Assembly (NCBI GenBank): GCA_900552555.1
Contig: URZW01000002.1
Location: 151,854-215,853, forward strand
Reading direction: 5' to 3'
Origin: an uncultured Clostridium sp.
Lineage (GTDB): Bacteria; Bacillota; Clostridia; TANB77; CAG-508
DNA: 64,000 bases
The translations under genes were made by a program, and so were the position numbers. Below, one piece after another: positions 16,308 to 24,722 of the stretch. Position 1 is the first letter of the stretch; every line of letters starts with the position of its first letter. Under the pieces are notes generated by a model, which was given only the letters and a program-made list of their open reading frames with translations, was not told the origin of the DNA and did not search any database.

Positions 16308-16847
16308 ATGGAAAAATTAAGAGAACAATATGAAAAAGAAGTAGTTCCAGCATTAATGAAAAAATTTAATTACAAATCAATTATGCAAGTTCCAAAACTT
16401 GATAAAATAGTTATAAACATAGGTTTAGGAGATACAAAAGAAAATCCTAAATCATTAGAAAACGCAATGAACGATTTAAGCATTATTACAGGTCAAAAAC
16501 CAGTAATAACAAAAGCTAGAAAATCAATTGCTGCATTCAAATTAAGAGAAGGTGCAAACATAGGATGTAAAGTAACATTAAGATCAGACAAAATGTATGA
16601 TTTTGCTTACAAACTATTCAATGTAGCACTTCCTAGAGTTAGAGATTTTAGAGGAGTTTCAGGAAATTCATTTGATGGAAGAGGAAACTACTCAATGGGT
16701 ATAAAAGAACAATTAATATTCCCAGAAATCGAATATGATAAAGTAGACAAATTAAGAGGTATGGATATTATATTCGTAACAACAGCTAATTCAGACGAAG
16801 AAGCAAAAGAATTATTAAAATTAATGGGAATGCCTTTTAAAAACTAG
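16308..16847 (+). CDS. rplE: 50S ribosomal protein L5
   Basis: A 179-aa L5 that binds 5S rRNA in the central protuberance. It shows VPKLDKIVINIGLGD, ITGQKPVITKARKSIA and the GRGNYSMGIKEQLIFPEI block. AAAGGAGGA precedes the ATG. Confidence 0.98.
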   Translation: MEKLREQYEKEVVPALMKKFNYKSIMQVPKLDKIVINIGLGDTKENPKSLENAMNDLSIITGQKPVITKARKSIAAFKLREGANIGCKVTLRSDKMYDFAYKLFNVALPRVRDFRGVSGNSFDGRGNYSMGIKEQLIFPEIEYDKVDKLRGMDIIFVTTANSDEEAKELLKLMGMPFKN

Positions 16848-16870
16848 TCAAAAGGAGGAAATAAAAAACT

Positions 16871-17056
16871 ATGGCTAAAAAATCAATGAAAATAAAACAA
16901 GCAAGACCACAAAAATACAGCACAAGAGAATATAATAGATGTAAATTATGTGGTAGACCACATGCATATATCAGAAAATATGGTATTTGCCGTGTTTGCT
17001 TTAGAGAATTAGCACATAAAGGTGAAATACCAGGAGTTAAGAAAGCTAGCTGGTAA
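16871..17056 (+). CDS. rpsN: 30S ribosomal protein S14, zinc-binding type Z
   Basis: A 61-aa short S14 with the CxxC...CxxC zinc site (CKLCGRPHAYIRKYGICRVC, near residues 24-43), the form usual in Gram-positives (called rpsZ in some genomes). It sits in the 30S head. AAAGGAGG precedes the ATG. A large hairpin repeat follows it. Confidence 0.97.
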   Translation: MAKKSMKIKQARPQKYSTREYNRCKLCGRPHAYIRKYGICRVCFRELAHKGEIPGVKKASW

Positions 17057-17182
17057 AAATCGATTAAAAGCAGCAATCTGCACATTTTTAACATTTATTA
17101 CAAACCTCGGCATACAAAAGTATAGCCTCGTCTTGTAATAAATATCAAAAATGCACATCTTACTACTTTAAATCAATTTTTT
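17055..17182. repeat. 128-bp long-hairpin repeat, copy 1
   Basis: A near-complete palindrome. The outer arms AAAAATCGATTAAAA and TTTAAATCAATTTTT pair, the middle arms TGCACATTTTTAACATTTATT and the TTGTAATAAATATCAAAAATG side pair, and the centre GGCATAC-aaa-AGTATAGCC pairs with one bulge. A second copy with the same layout lies at 24126-24255 in the same operon. There is no coding capacity. Confidence 0.9.
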
Positions 17183-17276
17183 GCAATAAATGCACAATAT
17201 AATCAATTTCATCAAATTTAAAGAGCAAAAATAAAAAGCTATATAAATACTTTATAAAGAAAAGGAGGAAAAAGAG

Positions 17277-17675
17277 TTGAATACTACAGATCCAATCGCA
17301 GATATGTTAACAAGAATCAGAAATGCAAATACATCAAAACATAAAACAGTAGATATACCTGCATCAAAAATGAAAACAGGAATAGCTGAAATATTATTCA
17401 AAGAAGGATATATTAAAGCTTACGAAGAAATAAAAGATGAAAATCAAGGAATCATCAGAGTTACTCTTAAATATGACGAAAAAGGAAATAGAGTAATTGA
17501 TGGATTAAAAAGAATCAGTAAACCAGGATTAAGAGTTTATGCTTCTAAAGAAGAATTACCTAAAGTATTAAACGGTTTAGGTATAGCAATAATCTCTACA
17601 TCTCAAGGTTTAAAAACAGATAAAGAAGCAAGACAATTAGGAGTAGGTGGAGAAGTACTAGCATACGTTTGGTAA
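17277..17675 (+). CDS. rpsH: 30S ribosomal protein S8
   Basis: A 132-aa S8, a primary 16S-binding protein. It shows TDPIADMLTRIRNAN and the C-terminal ISTSQGLKTDKEARQLGVGGE. It uses a TTG start behind AAAGGAGG. S8 represses the spc operon in E. coli; here a 128-bp hairpin repeat sits just upstream but no S8 target can be claimed. Confidence 0.97.
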   Translation: MNTTDPIADMLTRIRNANTSKHKTVDIPASKMKTGIAEILFKEGYIKAYEEIKDENQGIIRVTLKYDEKGNRVIDGLKRISKPGLRVYASKEELPKVLNGLGIAIISTSQGLKTDKEARQLGVGGEVLAYVW

Positions 17676-17733
17676 TATCCACTAAGAAGGCGAAAGCTAT
17701 GTGACATAATTCAAAAATAAGGAGGAAAAGAAA

Positions 17734-18270
17734 ATGTCAAGAATAGGAAATAAACCTATAACAGTACCTGATGGTGTAGAAGTAAAAATAGACGGACACA
17801 AAATTACTGTAAAAGGACCAAAAGGAACTTTAGAAAGAGAAATACATAGAAATATTTCTTTAGAAATGAATGATAATGTTATTAAAGTAACAAGAAAAAA
17901 TGATGAACCAGCTAACAGAAGTTTACATGGTTTAACAAGAACTTTAATCAATAACATGATAATTGGTGTAACACATGAATACACTAAAGAATTACAAATC
18001 AATGGTGTTGGTTACAGAGTTGCAAAACAAGGAACAGGAATAAATATGACTTTAGGATATTCTCATCCAGTAATTATGGAAGCTCCAGAAGGAATTACTT
18101 TTGATGTTCCTAATGCAAATACAATTATCGTTAGAGGTATTGATAAAGAATTAGTAGGTCAAACAGCAGCTGTTGTAAGATCTAAGAGACCACCAGAAGT
18201 ATATAGAGGTAAAGGTATTAAATATGCTGATGAAGTTATTAGACGTAAAGAGGGTAAAACTGGTAAATAA
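17734..18270 (+). CDS. rplF: 50S ribosomal protein L6
   Basis: A 178-aa L6 near the GTPase centre. It shows MSRIGNKPITVPDGVEV, the LHGLTRTLINNMI segment and the C-terminal KRPPEVYRGKGIKYADEVI. AAGGAGG precedes the ATG. The length is standard. Confidence 0.98.
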   Translation: MSRIGNKPITVPDGVEVKIDGHKITVKGPKGTLEREIHRNISLEMNDNVIKVTRKNDEPANRSLHGLTRTLINNMIIGVTHEYTKELQINGVGYRVAKQGTGINMTLGYSHPVIMEAPEGITFDVPNANTIIVRGIDKELVGQTAAVVRSKRPPEVYRGKGIKYADEVIRRKEGKTGK

Positions 18271-18292
18271 AAATTCGAGCTAAATAAGGGAT

Positions 18293-18346
18293 TTGGCAGA
18301 TAAAATTTTGAAAAAATTTTAGATGACGATGAACGAGCGAAGCGAG
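18293..18346 (+). repeat. GATGACGATGAACGAGC element, copy 3
   Basis: TTGGCAGAT, an AAAATTTTgaaaaAAATTTT hairpin, then GATGACGATGAACGAGC and GAAGCGAG, ending 18 bases before the rplR start. Confidence 0.85.
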
Positions 18347-18363
18347 TGAAAGGAGTTTGAAAA

Positions 18364-18723
18364 ATGGTTAAGAAAACAGATAGAAAAATGGAAAGAACAA
18401 GAAGACATTTAAGAGTTAGAACAAAAGTATCTGGAACAAGTGAAAGACCAAGACTATGTGTATATAGAAGTAACGCAAACTTATATGTACAAATCATAGA
18501 TGATGTTGCAGGAAATACATTAGTTAGTTGTTCAACATTAGACAAAGATATAAAAACAAAACATGCTAATAAAGAAGCTGCTAAAGAAGTTGGAGCAATG
18601 ATAGCTAAAAAAGCATTAGAAAAAAATATTGATACAGTAGTTTTTGATCGTGGTGGATACATTTATCACGGTGTAGTAAAAGAATTAGCAGAAGCTGCTA
18701 GAGAAGGCGGATTAAAATTCTAG
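18364..18723 (+). CDS. rplR: 50S ribosomal protein L18
   Basis: A 119-aa L18, a 5S rRNA-binding protein. It shows RTRRHLRVRTKVSGT, RPRLCVYRSNANLYVQIIDD and the end GGYIYHGVVKELAEAAREGG. GAAAGGAG precedes the ATG, directly after a copy of the dispersed palindrome. Confidence 0.98.
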   Translation: MVKKTDRKMERTRRHLRVRTKVSGTSERPRLCVYRSNANLYVQIIDDVAGNTLVSCSTLDKDIKTKHANKEAAKEVGAMIAKKALEKNIDTVVFDRGGYIYHGVVKELAEAAREGGLKF

Positions 18724-18749
18724 AATAAAAAGAGGAGGAATAAAAACCA

Positions 18750-19235
18750 ATGGAAGAAAAAAGCGAATTAAAAGAAAAAGTTGTTGCCATAAACAGAGTT
18801 GCAAAAGTTGTTAAAGGTGGTAGAACTTTTAGATTTAGTGCTGTAGTTGTAGTTGGTGATGAAAACGGACATATTGGTGTTGGAAACGGTAAAGCAGCCG
18901 AAGTTCCAGACGCAATCAAAAAAGCTATGCAAGAAGCTAAGAAAAACTTAGTTGAAGTACCAATCGTCGATACAACAGTTCCACATGAATTTGTAGGAAA
19001 ATTCGGTAGTGCTAAAGTTTTATTAAAACCAGCTGCTGTTGGTACTGGATTAATAGCTGGAGGTAGCGTTAGACCAGTATTAGAGCTTGCAGGATATAAA
19101 AACATAAGAACAAAAGTTATTGGAACAAACAATCCAAGAAACGTTGTTTATGCTACAATTGAAGGATTAAAAGCTATGCAAACAGCTGAACAAGTAGCTA
19201 AAAAAAGAGGTAAAAAAGTAGAAGAAATATTATAA
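18750..19235 (+). CDS. rpsE: 30S ribosomal protein S5
   Basis: A 161-aa S5, part of the decoding-accuracy region. It shows INRVAKVVKGGRTFRFSAVV, GHIGVGNGKAAEVPDAI and RPVLELAGYKNIRTK. GAGGAGGA precedes the ATG. In most bacteria rpmD (L30) comes next; it is absent here. Confidence 0.98.
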   Translation: MEEKSELKEKVVAINRVAKVVKGGRTFRFSAVVVVGDENGHIGVGNGKAAEVPDAIKKAMQEAKKNLVEVPIVDTTVPHEFVGKFGSAKVLLKPAAVGTGLIAGGSVRPVLELAGYKNIRTKVIGTNNPRNVVYATIEGLKAMQTAEQVAKKRGKKVEEIL

Positions 19236-19359
19236 TAAAATACGAAATTTATAAAAGGAACATCACATATTCGCACAGGTAGTGGAATATTGTGTCTACA
19301 GAAAAATACCAGCGAAAATATGAATATCCTGTTAAAGAAAGAGGAGGTGCAAGCGCAAA
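19236..19359. other. rpsE-rplO gap without rpmD
   Basis: This 124-base gap is too short for L30 and shows no L30-like translation in any frame. It holds a hairpin (CACATATTC paired with GAATATTGTG, about 19264-19294) before the rplO ribosome binding site. Confidence 0.7.
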
Positions 19360-19794
19360 ATGAAACTAGGAGAATTAAAACCAGCTGAAGAAAGAGTTGC
19401 AAGAAGAAGAGTAGGACGTGGAATCGGTTCTGGACTTGGAAAAACATCAGGAAGAGGACATAAAGGACAAAAAGCAAGATCAGGCGGCGGAGTAAGAAGA
19501 GGATTCGAAGGTGGTCAAACACCATTATATAGAAGATTACCAAAAAGAGGATTCAACAATATTCACGCTAAAAATTACACAGAAGTAACATTAACAATGT
19601 TAAACAAATCAACAGTTACTGATGTAACAGCAGAAACATTATTAGCTGATGGAATAATCGGAAAAGTAAATGATGGAATCGTAGTATTAGCAACAGGAAA
19701 ATTAGATAAAAAATTAAATGTTAAAGCTACAAGATTTACTGCAAAAGCAAAAGAAGAAATTGAAGCTTTAGGCGGAAAGGCTGAGGTGATTTAA
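19360..19794 (+). CDS. rplO: 50S ribosomal protein L15
   Basis: A 144-aa L15. It shows the glycine/arginine-rich N-terminus (RRVGRGIGSGLGKTSGRGHK) and RLPKRGFNN. GAGGAGGTG precedes the ATG. The stop codon is immediately followed by the TTG start of secY, so the two are translationally coupled. Confidence 0.98.
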   Translation: MKLGELKPAEERVARRRVGRGIGSGLGKTSGRGHKGQKARSGGGVRRGFEGGQTPLYRRLPKRGFNNIHAKNYTEVTLTMLNKSTVTDVTAETLLADGIIGKVNDGIVVLATGKLDKKLNVKATRFTAKAKEEIEALGGKAEVI

Positions 19795-21114
19795 TTGTTT
19801 AAAACAATCAAAAATGCATTAAAGACACCTGATGTAAGAAAAAGAGTATTATACACATTACTATTAATAGTAATATTTAGATTAGGATGTTATATTACAG
19901 TACCAGGAGTAAATAGTATAACATTAAACGAAGCAATGGCTTCAAACAATGGAGTAGCAGGATTAATCGATATGATTTCCGGAGGAGCTTTCTCAAGATT
20001 CTCAGTATTTGCAATGTCAATTAGTCCATACATTACAGCTTCAATAGTAATACAATTACTAGGAATGATAATACCTTCTTTAGAAAAATTAACAAAAGAA
20101 GGTGGAGAAGAAGGAAGAAAGAAAATAAACAGATATACAAAAATATTAACATTAGTTTTAGCATTAGTTGAAGCTATTGGTGTATTTGTTTCTTACAAAT
20201 CTTCTGGAATATTTGTTAACACAAACTTCTCAACAGCAGCTTTAGTAGTAATTTCATTAGTAGCAGGAACATCAATATTAATGTGGCTTGGAGACGAAAT
20301 TACAAACAAAGGAATTGGAAATGGAATTTCAATAATCATATTTATTGGTATCATTTCAGGATTACCAAGTTTTGTAACAACATTGTGGAATCTAGTATTC
20401 ACAAGTAACGGATTTAGCACAACAGGATTATTGATGGCAATTGGAATGTTAATTGGAGCTATAATATTAGTAGCTGGAGTTGTATTTATACAACAAGCTG
20501 AAAGAAGAGTACCAGTACAATATTCTAAAAAAGTAGTTGGAAGAAAAATGGTAGGAGCACAAAATACACATATACCATTGAAATTAGCAATGGCTGGCGT
20601 TATGCCAATAATCTTTGCTTCATCATTCTTAACATTTCCAGCAATGATATTACAAATCTTTGTAAAAGATATAGCAACTCAAACTGGATTCTGGGCAGGA
20701 GTATATAAATTCTCAATAGCTACATCATCTTCAAGTGTAGGTATTGGATATAGTATTGCAAATGCATTGGTATATTTAGTATTAATAATGGCATTTACAT
20801 TTTTCTATACTTATGCAACATTCAATCCAGCAGAAGTTTCAAATAATATCAAACAAAATGGTGGATTTATACCAGGAATAAGAGCAGGTAAACCAACAAC
20901 AGATTATCTATCATCAATAATTACAACATTAACATGGTTTGGTGGATTCTTCTTAGCGGTAATAGCAATATTACCAATGCTTTTAAGATTTACAGGACTA
21001 AATGTTGCATTTGGTGGTACATCTATATTAATCGTTGTAGGGGTTGCATTAGAAACTGTACAACAATTAGAATCATTATTAGTAATGAGACACTATAAAG
21101 GATTCTTAGAATAA
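19795..21114 (+). CDS. secY: Preprotein translocase subunit SecY
   Basis: A 439-aa integral membrane protein with ten predicted transmembrane segments that forms the protein-conducting channel. It shows the N-terminal YTLLLIVIFRLGCYITVPGV, MIPSLEKLTKEGGEEGRKKI (the family signature region), RRVPVQYSKK and the C-terminal ILIVVGVALETVQQLES. It uses a TTG start one base past the rplO stop, with GAGGTGA inside rplO. Confidence 0.98.
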   Translation: MFKTIKNALKTPDVRKRVLYTLLLIVIFRLGCYITVPGVNSITLNEAMASNNGVAGLIDMISGGAFSRFSVFAMSISPYITASIVIQLLGMIIPSLEKLTKEGGEEGRKKINRYTKILTLVLALVEAIGVFVSYKSSGIFVNTNFSTAALVVISLVAGTSILMWLGDEITNKGIGNGISIIIFIGIISGLPSFVTTLWNLVFTSNGFSTTGLLMAIGMLIGAIILVAGVVFIQQAERRVPVQYSKKVVGRKMVGAQNTHIPLKLAMAGVMPIIFASSFLTFPAMILQIFVKDIATQTGFWAGVYKFSIATSSSSVGIGYSIANALVYLVLIMAFTFFYTYATFNPAEVSNNIKQNGGFIPGIRAGKPTTDYLSSIITTLTWFGGFFLAVIAILPMLLRFTGLNVAFGGTSILIVVGVALETVQQLESLLVMRHYKGFLE

Positions 21115-21259
21115 AAATTACATTGTGGGGAGATATGCACTTTCGCATATCACCCTATAATGGTTTTTATAATGTTTATTTTATTATACTTTTAAAATTT
21201 TTTGTATATACTAATAAAGTAGATATTATAAAGATTATTATAAAATAGTCTAAAAAGAG
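21115..21259. other. secY-adk gap, hairpin
   Basis: GATATGC pairs with GCATATC, extended by GGG/CCC (about 21125-21155), then a run of T-rich sequence. This may reduce read-through into adk. Nothing else is recognised. Confidence 0.45.
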
Positions 21260-21300
21260 TTGTCAGATAAAATTTTGAAAAGATTTTGGATGACGATGAA
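21260..21300 (+). repeat. GATGACGATGAACGAGC element, short copy 4
   Basis: TTGTCAGAT, an AAAATTTTgaaaagATTTT hairpin and GATGACGATGAA, after which the copy diverges into the adk ribosome binding site. Confidence 0.75.
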
Positions 21301-21318
21301 GGAATGGGAGAGATTTTA

Positions 21319-21981
21319 ATGATTATTATTATGTTAGGAGCTCCAGGAACAGGGAAAGGAACTGTTGCCGGAATATTACAAGAAAAACTTGGAATTAAAC
21401 AAGTATCAACAGGAGACATATTTAGAAAAAATATGAAAGAACAAACAGAATTAGGAAAATTAGCAGAACAATATATATCAAAAGGCCAACTAGTACCAGA
21501 TGATGTTACAATAAAAATAGTAGAAGACAGACTAAATGAACCAGATGTACAAAATGGAATAATATTAGACGGATTCCCTAGAACAGTAAAACAAGCAGAA
21601 GCATTAGACAAAATATTAGAAGAAAAAGGAAAAAAAGTTGATAAAGTAATCAATTTAACAACACCTGAAGAAGAAATAATAGAAAGAATTGTTAACAGAA
21701 GAGTATGCTCAAATCAAGAATGTAAAGCAGTTTACAATATAGTTTTACATCCACCAAAAGTAGAAGGAATATGTGATAAATGTGGTTCAGAATTAGTAAC
21801 AAGAAAAGATGATACAGAAGAAACTGTAAAAGCGAGATTAAAAAGTTATTTTGAACAAACAAGTCCATTAATAGATTACTACGAAAAACAAGGAACTTTA
21901 GAAACAGAAGTTGTAAGTAAAACAGTTAATAAATTAGGAAAAGATGTAGCAGAAAAAGTTGCGGAAGAATTGAGACAATAG
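21319..21981 (+). CDS. adk: Adenylate kinase
   Basis: A 220-aa kinase that interconverts ATP plus AMP and two ADP. It shows the P-loop GAPGTGKGT (residues 7-15), ISTGDI-like STGDIFRKNMKE, LDGFPRT and the LID. The LID carries four cysteines (RVCSNQEC and CDKCGSE), so it is the zinc-binding form; the first Cys pair is spaced by four residues rather than two. The start at 21319 follows GGGAGA. An upstream ATG at 21286 is within the repeat and is rejected. Confidence 0.97.
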   Translation: MIIIMLGAPGTGKGTVAGILQEKLGIKQVSTGDIFRKNMKEQTELGKLAEQYISKGQLVPDDVTIKIVEDRLNEPDVQNGIILDGFPRTVKQAEALDKILEEKGKKVDKVINLTTPEEEIIERIVNRRVCSNQECKAVYNIVLHPPKVEGICDKCGSELVTRKDDTEETVKARLKSYFEQTSPLIDYYEKQGTLETEVVSKTVNKLGKDVAEKVAEELRQ

Positions 21982-22207
21982 TTACAGCCACAAAATGTCT
22001 CAAATAATTGTCGAAAAAAATTAAATTAAGTAAATAGCAATGAACATTAATAGAGTGTATTTTCAAAAATAAATTTTTGCGCACAAACAAATTTACTGAA
22101 AATTTCAATTTTTTTGAGTGTAATAAAAAGTAGAGTTGAGACTGGAAATTGAAAATTTTCGGATTTATTCTAAAATGTAAAAGATATAAAAAAGGAGACG
22201 ACCTAAA
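21982..22207. other. adk-map gap
   Basis: 226 bases with no gene. Inverted repeats include AAAATTTCAATTT and AAATTGAAAATTTTC (about 22098-22160). AAAAGGAGACG lies before the map start. Confidence 0.4.
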
Positions 22208-22984
22208 TTGGTAACAATAAAATCAAAAAAAGAAATTGAATTAATGAGAGAAGCAGGAAAAGTTGTAGCAGAAGTATATGAAGAATTAGAAAAACATATG
22301 AAACCAGGAGTAACAACATTAGAACTTGATGAAATTGCAGAACATACAATGAAAAAATTAGGAGCAGAACCTGCAGAAAAAGGATATGACCCAGGAATAA
22401 GAGGAGTTCCAAAATTTCCTGCATCAATATGTGTATCAATAAATGATGAAGTTATACATGGAATTCCATCTAAATATAGAAAATTAAAAGAAGGAGATAT
22501 TGTCAGCATAGATACAGTTGCTTTAAAAAATGGATATAATGGAGATGCAGCGAGAACATTTGTAGTTGGAAAAACAAGTAAAGAAAATCAAAGATTAATA
22601 GATGTAACAAAACAAGCATTTTTTGAAGGAATAAAATATGCAAAAAAAGGAAATAGATTAGGAGACATATGCCATGCAATAGGTGAATATGTTCATTCAC
22701 AAGGATATTCAGTAGTTAGAGAATTCCAAGGACACGGAATTGGAAGAGAAATGCACGAGGACCCAGGAATTCCAAACTATGGAAAAGCAGGAAGAGGAAT
22801 AAGGCTTGAACCAGGTATGACTCTTGCAATAGAACCTATGGTAATACAAGGAAAACCAAACATTTTAGAACTAGATGATGGTTGGACAATTATAACAGAA
22901 GATGGAAGCATGGCAGCACATTATGAAAATACAATTTTAATTACAGAAAAAGAACCAGAAATATTGACAATACTAAAAAAATAA
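22208..22984 (+). CDS. map: Methionine aminopeptidase type I
   Basis: A 258-aa metalloenzyme that removes the initiator Met. Metal ligands are visible in order: DTVALKNGYNGDAART (two Asp), GHGIGREMHEDPGIPNYG (His), LAIEPM (Glu) and the final MAAHYENTILIT (Glu). It uses a TTG start behind AAAGGAGACG. The 3' end of the gene contains the promoter for the downstream infA-rplQ part. Confidence 0.97.
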   Translation: MVTIKSKKEIELMREAGKVVAEVYEELEKHMKPGVTTLELDEIAEHTMKKLGAEPAEKGYDPGIRGVPKFPASICVSINDEVIHGIPSKYRKLKEGDIVSIDTVALKNGYNGDAARTFVVGKTSKENQRLIDVTKQAFFEGIKYAKKGNRLGDICHAIGEYVHSQGYSVVREFQGHGIGREMHEDPGIPNYGKAGRGIRLEPGMTLAIEPMVIQGKPNILELDDGWTIITEDGSMAAHYENTILITEKEPEILTILKK

Positions 22985-22992
22985 TGTATAAT
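22964..22992 (+). promoter_or_regulatory. Internal consensus promoter before infA
   Basis: TTGACA at 22964-22969, a 17-base spacer and TATAAT at 22987-22992, overlapping the last codons of map. It would allow infA-rpmJ-rpsM-rpsK-rpsD-rpoA-rplQ to be transcribed independently of rpsJ. Confidence 0.85.
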
Positions 22993-23119
22993 ATAGTAGT
23001 TATTATACCAAAATGGAAAAAATGTGGGAAAATTTATTAAGATTTGAAAAAAATTAAGTCAAAATAATTAAACACAAAACCATAAATAATAATAGATTGC
23101 TCTTATAGGAGGGGATATT

Positions 23120-23338
23120 TTGGCAAAGGAAGATGTTATAGAAGTAGAAGGAACAGTGGTTGAATCACTACCTAATACAAATTTTAAAGTAGAACTTGAA
23201 AATGGACATCAAATATTAGCTCATATTTCAGGAAAACTTAGAATGAATTATATAAAAATTCTACCAGGTGACAAAGTTAAAGTAGAACTTTCACCATATG
23301 ACCTAACTAAGGGTCGTATTACTTGGAGAGCAAAATAA
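23120..23338 (+). CDS. infA: Translation initiation factor IF-1
   Basis: A 72-aa OB-fold protein that blocks the A site during initiation. The sequence (MAKEDVIEVEGTVVESLPNT, then GHQILAHISGKLRMNYIKIL) is typical. It uses a TTG start behind AGGAGGGGA. No L14e-like gene lies between map and infA, unlike in some Firmicutes. Confidence 0.98.
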   Translation: MAKEDVIEVEGTVVESLPNTNFKVELENGHQILAHISGKLRMNYIKILPGDKVKVELSPYDLTKGRITWRAK

Positions 23339-23431
23339 AATAAATAAAAATTTAATTTATTTATAATAAAAGTAAAAAATTAACCCAAATATATAAAACC
23401 AAAAAAGGTAAAAAATAGGAGGTGCAAAAAC

Positions 23432-23545
23432 ATGAAAGTAAGACCATCAGTAAAGAAAATATGTGACAAATGCAAAGTAATAAAAAGAAAAGGTGTAATT
23501 AGAGTTATCTGTGAAAACCCTAAACACAAACAAAGACAAGGATAA
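23432..23545 (+). CDS. rpmJ: 50S ribosomal protein L36
   Basis: A 37-aa protein reading MKVRPSVKKICDKCKVIKRK and ending CENPKHKQRQG. It has the C+ zinc site (CDKC, then C and H). TAGGAGGTG precedes the ATG. It is located between infA and rpsM as usual. Confidence 0.98.
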   Translation: MKVRPSVKKICDKCKVIKRKGVIRVICENPKHKQRQG

Positions 23546-23550
23546 AACAG

Positions 23551-23756
23551 TTTATAACACAAATAGGTAGCGGCTGTAAATATATATTTATAAAATATGT
23601 ATTAACATATCGATTTGTGTTTATATATATGTCTTGAAGATATCTAAAGACCCAAGAGCATGGGTGCATTTCACCTTTAGAAAAAATAAAGACGCCGCAA
23701 CATAATGTTGCAAAACATATAATTTTATAGAAAAAAATTTGGAGGTGCAAAATAAT
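23551..23756. repeat. Stem-loops in the rpmJ-rpsM gap
   Basis: ATAACACAAAT pairs with ATTTGTGTTTAT (about 23552-23625), enclosing a short AT palindrome. Then come CCCaagagcatGGG (about 23651) and GCAACATaatgTTGC (about 23698). The gap of 211 bases is unusually long for this operon. No gene is seen. Confidence 0.55.
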
Positions 23757-24125
23757 ATGGCTCGTATAGCAGGAGTAGATCTACCTAAAGAAAAAAGAGT
23801 AGAAATAGGACTTACATATATTTATGGAATAGGATTAACAAGCTCTCAAAAAATTCTAGCAAAAGCTGGTATCAACCCAGACACTAGAGTAAAAGACTTA
23901 ACTGATGACGAAGTTAATAGCATAAGAAAAGTTATTGACGAATCATACACAGTTGAAGGTGATTTAAGAAGAGAAGTTGCTTTAAACATAAAAAGACTTA
24001 CAGAAATTGGATGCTACAGAGGATTAAGACATAGAAAAGGTTTACCTGTAAGAGGACAAAGAACTAAAACTAATGCTAGAACAAGAAAAGGTCCTAGAAA
24101 GTTAGTTAGTAAAAGCAAAAAATAA
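23757..24125 (+). CDS. rpsM: 30S ribosomal protein S13
   Basis: A 122-aa S13 of the 30S head. It shows MARIAGVDLPKEKRVEIGL, the helix-hairpin-helix YGIGLTSSQKIL and the basic tail GQRTKTNARTRKGPRK. The start at 23757 is chosen because GGAGGTG is 10 bases upstream; an in-frame ATG at 23739 would precede the conserved start. Confidence 0.98.
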   Translation: MARIAGVDLPKEKRVEIGLTYIYGIGLTSSQKILAKAGINPDTRVKDLTDDEVNSIRKVIDESYTVEGDLRREVALNIKRLTEIGCYRGLRHRKGLPVRGQRTKTNARTRKGPRKLVSKSKK

Positions 24126-24255
24126 TTAAAATCGATTAAAATCATCAATCTGCACATTTTCAACATTTATTACAAATCTCGGCATACAAACGTATAGCCT
24201 CGTATTGTAATAAATATCAAAAATGCACATATTAATAATTTTAATCAATTTTTGA
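24126..24255. repeat. 130-bp long-hairpin repeat, copy 2
   Basis: Same layout and most of the same bases as 17055-17182: AAAATCGATTAAAA outer arm, CTGCACATTTTCAACATTTA middle arm, CTCGGCATAC-aaa-CGTATAGCCTCG centre, and the complementary right arms. It lies between rpsM and rpsK. Confidence 0.9.
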
Positions 24256-24303
24256 GAATATTGAATAAAACCTTATTATCAATGAAGGAGGGAATTTTAG
24301 AAA

Positions 24304-24702
24304 ATGGCTAATAATAAAACAACAAGAAAACCAGTTGCTAGAAGAAATAGAAAAAACATCGAAAAAGGTGCAGCACATATTCATTCTAGTTTTAATAATA
24401 CAATAGTAACAATAACAGATACACAAGGAAACGCAATTTCTTGGGGAAGTGCTGGAGAATTAGGATTCAAAGGTTCAAGAAAAAGTACACCATTCGCTGC
24501 AGGACAAGTTGCAGAAACAGCAGCTAAAGCAGCTATGGAACATGGATTAAAAACAGTAGAAGTATTTGTTAAAGGACCAGGAGCAGGAAGAGAAGCAGCT
24601 ATAAGAGCACTTCAAACAGCAGGTCTAGAAATAAGTGCAATTAAAGACGTAACACCAATACCACACAATGGATGTAGACCACCAAAAAGAAGAAGAGTAT
24701 AA
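24304..24702 (+). CDS. rpsK: 30S ribosomal protein S11
   Basis: A 132-aa S11 of the platform. It shows AHIHSSFNNTIVTITDTQGN, RKSTPFAAGQVAETAAKAA and the C-terminal PIPHNGCRPPKRRRV. GAAGGAGGGA precedes the ATG. Confidence 0.98.
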   Translation: MANNKTTRKPVARRNRKNIEKGAAHIHSSFNNTIVTITDTQGNAISWGSAGELGFKGSRKSTPFAAGQVAETAAKAAMEHGLKTVEVFVKGPGAGREAAIRALQTAGLEISAIKDVTPIPHNGCRPPKRRRV

Positions 24703-24722
24703 TAAGAAGGGAGTAAATAATA

